DNA of 6,922 nt from Actinomycetota bacterium. Lineage in GTDB: Bacteria; Actinomycetota; Actinomycetes; S36-B12. Below, piece by piece: positions 4,091 through 6,922 of this stretch (position 1 is its first letter; every line of letters starts with the position of its first letter). The stretch spans positions 1 through 6,922 of the forward strand of contig JAQCBM010000097.1 in NCBI GenBank assembly GCA_027729865.1. Reading direction: 5' to 3'. Position numbers and translations under genes: made by a program. The notes under the pieces are model-generated. The model was not told the origin of the DNA. It saw only the letters and a program-made list of their open reading frames with translations, and did not search any database.

Positions 4091-6265
4091 ATGGCCGGCT
4101 GGCTGGATACCAAACTGCGTGGCGTCCTCGGAGGTCGGACGGCCGGGGCACTCGAGCGCGGCCTTGGGCTCGTGACCGTGGGCGACCTGATCCGTCACTA
4201 CCCGCGTCGGTACGCCGAGCGCGGAGAACTGACGGCCATTGCCGGGCTGCAGGACGGTGATCACGTCACGATCGTCGCCGACATCGCATCGGTCACGTCC
4301 CGGCGAATGCGCGCCAAGAAGGGCTCGGTCCTGGAGGTTCTGGTGACCGATGGCACCGATTCCCTCACGATCACGTTCTTCAACCAGCCGTGGCGTGAGC
4401 GGGAGTTGCGGGTGGGGGAACGTGGCCTGTTCGCTGGAACCATCAGCAGTTACCGAGACAAGCGACAGCTAGCCCATCCGCAGTACCTGTTGTTGAACGA
4501 ACACGGTGGTGAAGAGCAGGTCGAGCGGTTCGCCGGAGCCGTCATTCCGGTGTACCGATCCTCGAAGTCGATTACGAGTTGGCAGATTCAATCCTCTGTC
4601 GATTTGGTTCTTGACACCCTCGCTGCCGATGCAATCGGTGATCCGATTCCCGCCGACGTGCGCGCCGAACTCGACCTCGTGGATGTGGTGACGGCGTTGG
4701 AAGGAATCCACCGCCCCGGGAGCATGCTCGAGATGGAGCAGGCGCGCCATCGATTGACATTCGAAGAAGCGCTGGTCTTGCAAACAACGTTGGTGGAACG
4801 CAGGGGACTAGCGAGCGGGTATCAGTCGAGTGTGCAGCCGGAAGAGGCGTCCTCGCTGCGCGAGGCATTCGACTCCGAATTGCCCTTCGCTCTCACCGAA
4901 GGCCAACACGAGGTCGGCTCCGAGATTTCGCGCGATCTTGCCCGCGATGTTCCGATGCAGCGACTGCTGCAGGGTGATGTGGGCAGCGGCAAGACGGTGG
5001 TGGCGGTTCGGGCGATGCTCGACGTTGTTGCGGCCGGTGGCCAAGCGGTGCTCCTTGCACCCACGGAGGTCCTGGCCGCGCAGCACGCTTCCGGTATCCG
5101 ACGTCTACTCGGGCCGTTGGCTGCTGCGGACACGCTCCTGGGTGGCAGCGCGCCCGATGCCACATCGCTCGTGTTACTCACCGGATCGGCTAAGTCCGCG
5201 CAGCGCCGTGAGGCACTCGATGCGATCGCCACCGGTCGAGCTGGTCTGGTTGTGGGCACCCACGCACTCTTGGAGGAAAGCGTCGAGTTCCATCGCTTGG
5301 GTCTGGTGGTGATCGACGAACAGCACCGCTTCGGTGTTGAACAGCGCGCCGCACTCGCCAAGCGGGCTCCGGACGGCACCCATCCGCATGTGCTCGTGAT
5401 GACCGCAACGCCCATTCCGCGCACCGTGGCCATGACGGTCTTCGGTGATCTGGACATCTCCACTTTGGCGCAGGTGCCCGCTGGTCGCGCCGAGGTGACC
5501 ACGCACGTGGTGGACCCTACTTCTCAGCCGCGTCACGTCGATCGTCTATGGGAGCGCGCCGGGGAGGAGATCGCCGCAGGTCACCGGGTATTCGTAGTGT
5601 GCCCACGCATCGATGCGAAAGACAAAGACAAAGACAGCGACGACGACGAAACGTCGGCAGACATCGCAACGGTGGAGGACGTTCTGGTTGAGGCGCGCAG
5701 GCGCCTACCGAACGCGCGGATCGAACCACTGCACGGGCGGATGTCGGCCGAGGAGAAAGACGCCGTCATGGCGGGTTTGTCAAACGGCACCATTGACCTG
5801 GCTGTCTCGACAACTGTGATCGAAGTGGGCGTGGATATTCCCGACGCCACCATGATGGTGGTCTTCGATGCGGACCGTTTCGGCATATCGCAGTTGCATC
5901 AGCTACGCGGTCGTATTGGCCGTGGCTCATTGCCCGGCGTGTGCTTGCTGGTGAGCGGTGCGCAGGCAGGTAGTCCAACACTCGAACGGCTCGATGCAGT
6001 TGCCAGCACTCGCGATGGTTTCGAACTTGCCCAACGGGACTTGGAGATCAGACGCGAAGGCGATGTCCTGGGTGGATCGCAGTCGGGTGTGCGCAGTTCG
6101 CTGCGGTTGCTTCGCGTGGTCGAGGACGCTGACGTGATTGAACAGGCCCGAGCGGTGGCCGAGCGAATCATCAACGACGACCCCGAACTAGCAGAGCATC
6201 CTCAACTGCGTGCAGCGATGACAGCGTTGGATGCCGAACAGGCCGAATTCATGGAGAAGGCGTGA
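4091..6265 (+). CDS. recG: ATP-dependent DNA helicase RecG
   Basis: The 724-aa product is a superfamily 2 helicase/translocase that regresses stalled replication forks and processes branched DNA. An N-terminal wedge with an OB fold covers about residues 45-135 (TAIAGLQDGDHVTIVADI; LTITFFNQPW at 92-101; an SSYRDKRQLAHPQY stretch at 119-132). Helicase motifs follow: ALTEGQHEV (267-275), GDVGSGKT (295-302, Walker A Lys301), APTEVLAAQH (323-332), DEQHRFGVEQR (409-419, the RecG-type DEQH box), TATPIPRT (438-445), STTVIEVGVDIP (573-584) and QLRGRIGRG (604-612). DLEIRREGDVLGGSQSG (650-666) is the conserved C-terminal region needed for coupling ATP use to translocation. Length is normal. A charged insert, KDKDKDSDDD (510-519), lies between helicase motifs and does not disturb them. 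It heads the unit with rsmD, and its TGA overlaps the rsmD GTG. Confidence 0.97.
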   Translation: MAGWLDTKLRGVLGGRTAGALERGLGLVTVGDLIRHYPRRYAERGELTAIAGLQDGDHVTIVADIASVTSRRMRAKKGSVLEVLVTDGTDSLTITFFNQPWRERELRVGERGLFAGTISSYRDKRQLAHPQYLLLNEHGGEEQVERFAGAVIPVYRSSKSITSWQIQSSVDLVLDTLAADAIGDPIPADVRAELDLVDVVTALEGIHRPGSMLEMEQARHRLTFEEALVLQTTLVERRGLASGYQSSVQPEEASSLREAFDSELPFALTEGQHEVGSEISRDLARDVPMQRLLQGDVGSGKTVVAVRAMLDVVAAGGQAVLLAPTEVLAAQHASGIRRLLGPLAAADTLLGGSAPDATSLVLLTGSAKSAQRREALDAIATGRAGLVVGTHALLEESVEFHRLGLVVIDEQHRFGVEQRAALAKRAPDGTHPHVLVMTATPIPRTVAMTVFGDLDISTLAQVPAGRAEVTTHVVDPTSQPRHVDRLWERAGEEIAAGHRVFVVCPRIDAKDKDKDSDDDETSADIATVEDVLVEARRRLPNARIEPLHGRMSAEEKDAVMAGLSNGTIDLAVSTTVIEVGVDIPDATMMVVFDADRFGISQLHQLRGRIGRGSLPGVCLLVSGAQAGSPTLERLDAVASTRDGFELAQRDLEIRREGDVLGGSQSGVRSSLRLLRVVEDADVIEQARAVAERIINDDPELAEHPQLRAAMTALDAEQAEFMEKA
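6253..6256 (+). promoter_or_regulatory. Ribosome binding site of rsmD inside the recG 3' end
   Basis: GGAG lies five bases before GTG 6262, within the last codons of recG. It supports the GTG start that overlaps the recG stop. Confidence 0.6.
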
Positions 6266-6876
6266 CCCGCATCATCGCCGGCCAGGCACGTGGGCGTCGG
6301 TTAGCCGTTCCGCGCTCGGGCACCCGACCCACATCAGACCGCGTGCGCGAAGCTATGTTCGCCAGCCTGGAATCGAAACTTCGAACCGATGGACGGATCT
6401 GGTCAGACGTCAGCGTGTGTGACCTGTGGGCCGGATCCGGCGCGGTTGCTTTAGAGGCGTGGAGTCGAGGCGCGGCCCGTGTTGTCGCAGTAGATAAGGC
6501 GAAGGTCGCAACCGAAGTCATTGCATCGAACATCCGTAGCGTTGGTGCGAGTGGTGTCCAGGTGGTGCGGGCAAGCGTGGCCAGTGCCCTTCAAGCATCG
6601 CCACCGGGTGGGGGATTCGACGTCGTCTTCGCAGACCCGCCCTATGAAGTCACGGATGCGTCGATAGCTGCGGATCTCACATCAGCCCAGGCATCCGGAT
6701 GGTTCGCAGCCGATGCAATCGTGATCATCGAGCGCGCCATCCGCTCACCATCACCGTTCCCGGAGTTCGTTCAGGAAGTCGAACAACGCTCGTACGGAGA
6801 CACTGCCCTTTGGTACGGTCGGGTGCCCGAGGAACAAGACGTAACTGGCGCGAATCCCGCTGTGAGGTCCACGTGA
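6262..6876 (+). CDS. rsmD: 16S rRNA (guanine(966)-N(2))-methyltransferase RsmD
   Basis: The 204-aa product is a SAM-dependent methyltransferase that methylates G966 of 16S rRNA in the assembling small subunit. It begins TRIIAGQARGRRL (2-14), followed by TRPTSDRVREAMF (21-33), which is the RsmD N-terminal signature. DLWAGSGAVALEAWSRGA (54-71) is the SAM-binding motif, with Trp where Phe or Tyr is more common. DPPY (125-128) is the catalytic motif of N-methyltransferases acting on exocyclic amines. The C-terminal YGDTALWYGR (178-187) is also family-like. The last about 17 residues look like a loose tail. The GTG start overlaps the recG stop by four bases (GTGA) and has a Shine-Dalgarno. RsmD and CoaD are adjacent in many bacteria, so the context agrees. 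Confidence 0.95.
   Translation: MTRIIAGQARGRRLAVPRSGTRPTSDRVREAMFASLESKLRTDGRIWSDVSVCDLWAGSGAVALEAWSRGAARVVAVDKAKVATEVIASNIRSVGASGVQVVRASVASALQASPPGGGFDVVFADPPYEVTDASIAADLTSAQASGWFAADAIVIIERAIRSPSPFPEFVQEVEQRSYGDTALWYGRVPEEQDVTGANPAVRST
6864..6867 (+). promoter_or_regulatory. Ribosome binding site of coaD inside the rsmD 3' end
   Basis: GAGG lies five bases before GTG 6873 and supports translation starting within the rsmD stop overlap. Confidence 0.5.
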
Positions 6877-6922
6877 GAGTCATCTGCCCGGGTTCCTTCG
6901 ACCCCGTCACCAACGTCCAACT
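6873..6922 (+). CDS. coaD: Phosphopantetheine adenylyltransferase, N-terminus only (cut by window)
   Basis: Sixteen codons are visible, reading MRVICPGSFDPVTNVQ with a probable Leu next. PGSFDPVTN is the conserved N-terminal signature of CoaD, which transfers AMP from ATP to 4'-phosphopantetheine in CoA synthesis. The GTG start overlaps the rsmD TGA by four bases, and the position after rsmD is the standard one. Oddly, the Gly-His that should follow Asn14 is Val15-Gln16; that His (His18 in E. coli CoaD) is the catalytic residue of the nucleotidyltransferase motif. The expected Leu after it seems retained, so the frame is right. This may be a real substitution or a sequence error at the end of the data. 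Identity is inferred from a very short stretch plus context. Confidence 0.8.
   Translation, partial: MRVICPGSFDPVTNVQ

Noticed and set aside
4822..5502. 226-codon open frame on the minus strand inside recG
   Set aside because: It is a Ser/Arg/Ala-rich antisense shadow of the clearly conserved RecG helicase core, common in GC-rich coding DNA.
1..6922. Undescribed defence, mobile or CRISPR system
   Set aside because: Every sizeable open frame with coding character belongs to a recognised housekeeping family or a TetR regulator. There are no direct-repeat arrays, transposase or integrase remnants, or RNA genes.

Overview
This 6.9 kb window looks like a core chromosomal segment of a GC-rich actinobacterium. 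The evidence is a DUF3515 lipoprotein beside thiL, the order ddl / DUF3515 / thiL / rpmB / recG / rsmD / coaD, frequent GTG starts, and several genes that appear to be transcribed without a leader. From memory, this order is widely conserved in Actinomycetes such as Streptomyces. I cannot place the organism more finely. No mobile element, CRISPR array, tRNA or rRNA is visible, and no gap between genes reaches 300 bp.

Layout. Positions 1-589 (minus) hold the N-terminal half of a Cys/Met-metabolism PLP-dependent enzyme (cystathionine gamma-synthase/lyase family), cut by the window edge. It diverges from ddl (647-1735, D-Ala-D-Ala ligase). ddl runs convergently into a two-gene minus-strand unit: a DUF3515 lipoprotein (2772-2344) followed by a TetR-family regulator (2336-1746). 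thiL (2801-3766, thiamine-monophosphate kinase) diverges from the DUF3515 gene across 28 bp and converges on rpmB (3971-3783, ribosomal protein L28) across 16 bp. A 119 bp divergent region separates rpmB from recG (4091-6265). recG heads a tightly packed plus-strand unit with rsmD (6262-6876) and coaD (6873 to the edge). Both junctions in that unit are GTGA four-base overlaps.

How the genes relate. This is housekeeping: cell-wall precursor synthesis (ddl), thiamine diphosphate synthesis (thiL), CoA synthesis (coaD), sulfur amino-acid metabolism (the PLP enzyme), ribosome structure and modification (rpmB, rsmD) and replication-fork repair (recG). The TetR regulator has no obvious target apart from its own unit.

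The most informative pattern is in gene starts. Four of the six genes that need their own promoter (PLP enzyme, ddl, DUF3515, recG) have a TANNNT -10 hexamer exactly 6 or 7 bases before the start codon and no Shine-Dalgarno, as expected for leaderless mRNAs. The other two (thiL, rpmB) and the downstream operon genes rsmD and coaD have Shine-Dalgarno sequences instead. At the PLP enzyme/ddl junction the two leaderless promoters form a 16-bp inverted repeat with 14 matches. The other item deserving a check is coaD, whose first visible codons replace the conserved Gly-His of the nucleotidyltransferase motif with Val-Gln. I see no convincing undescribed system here.
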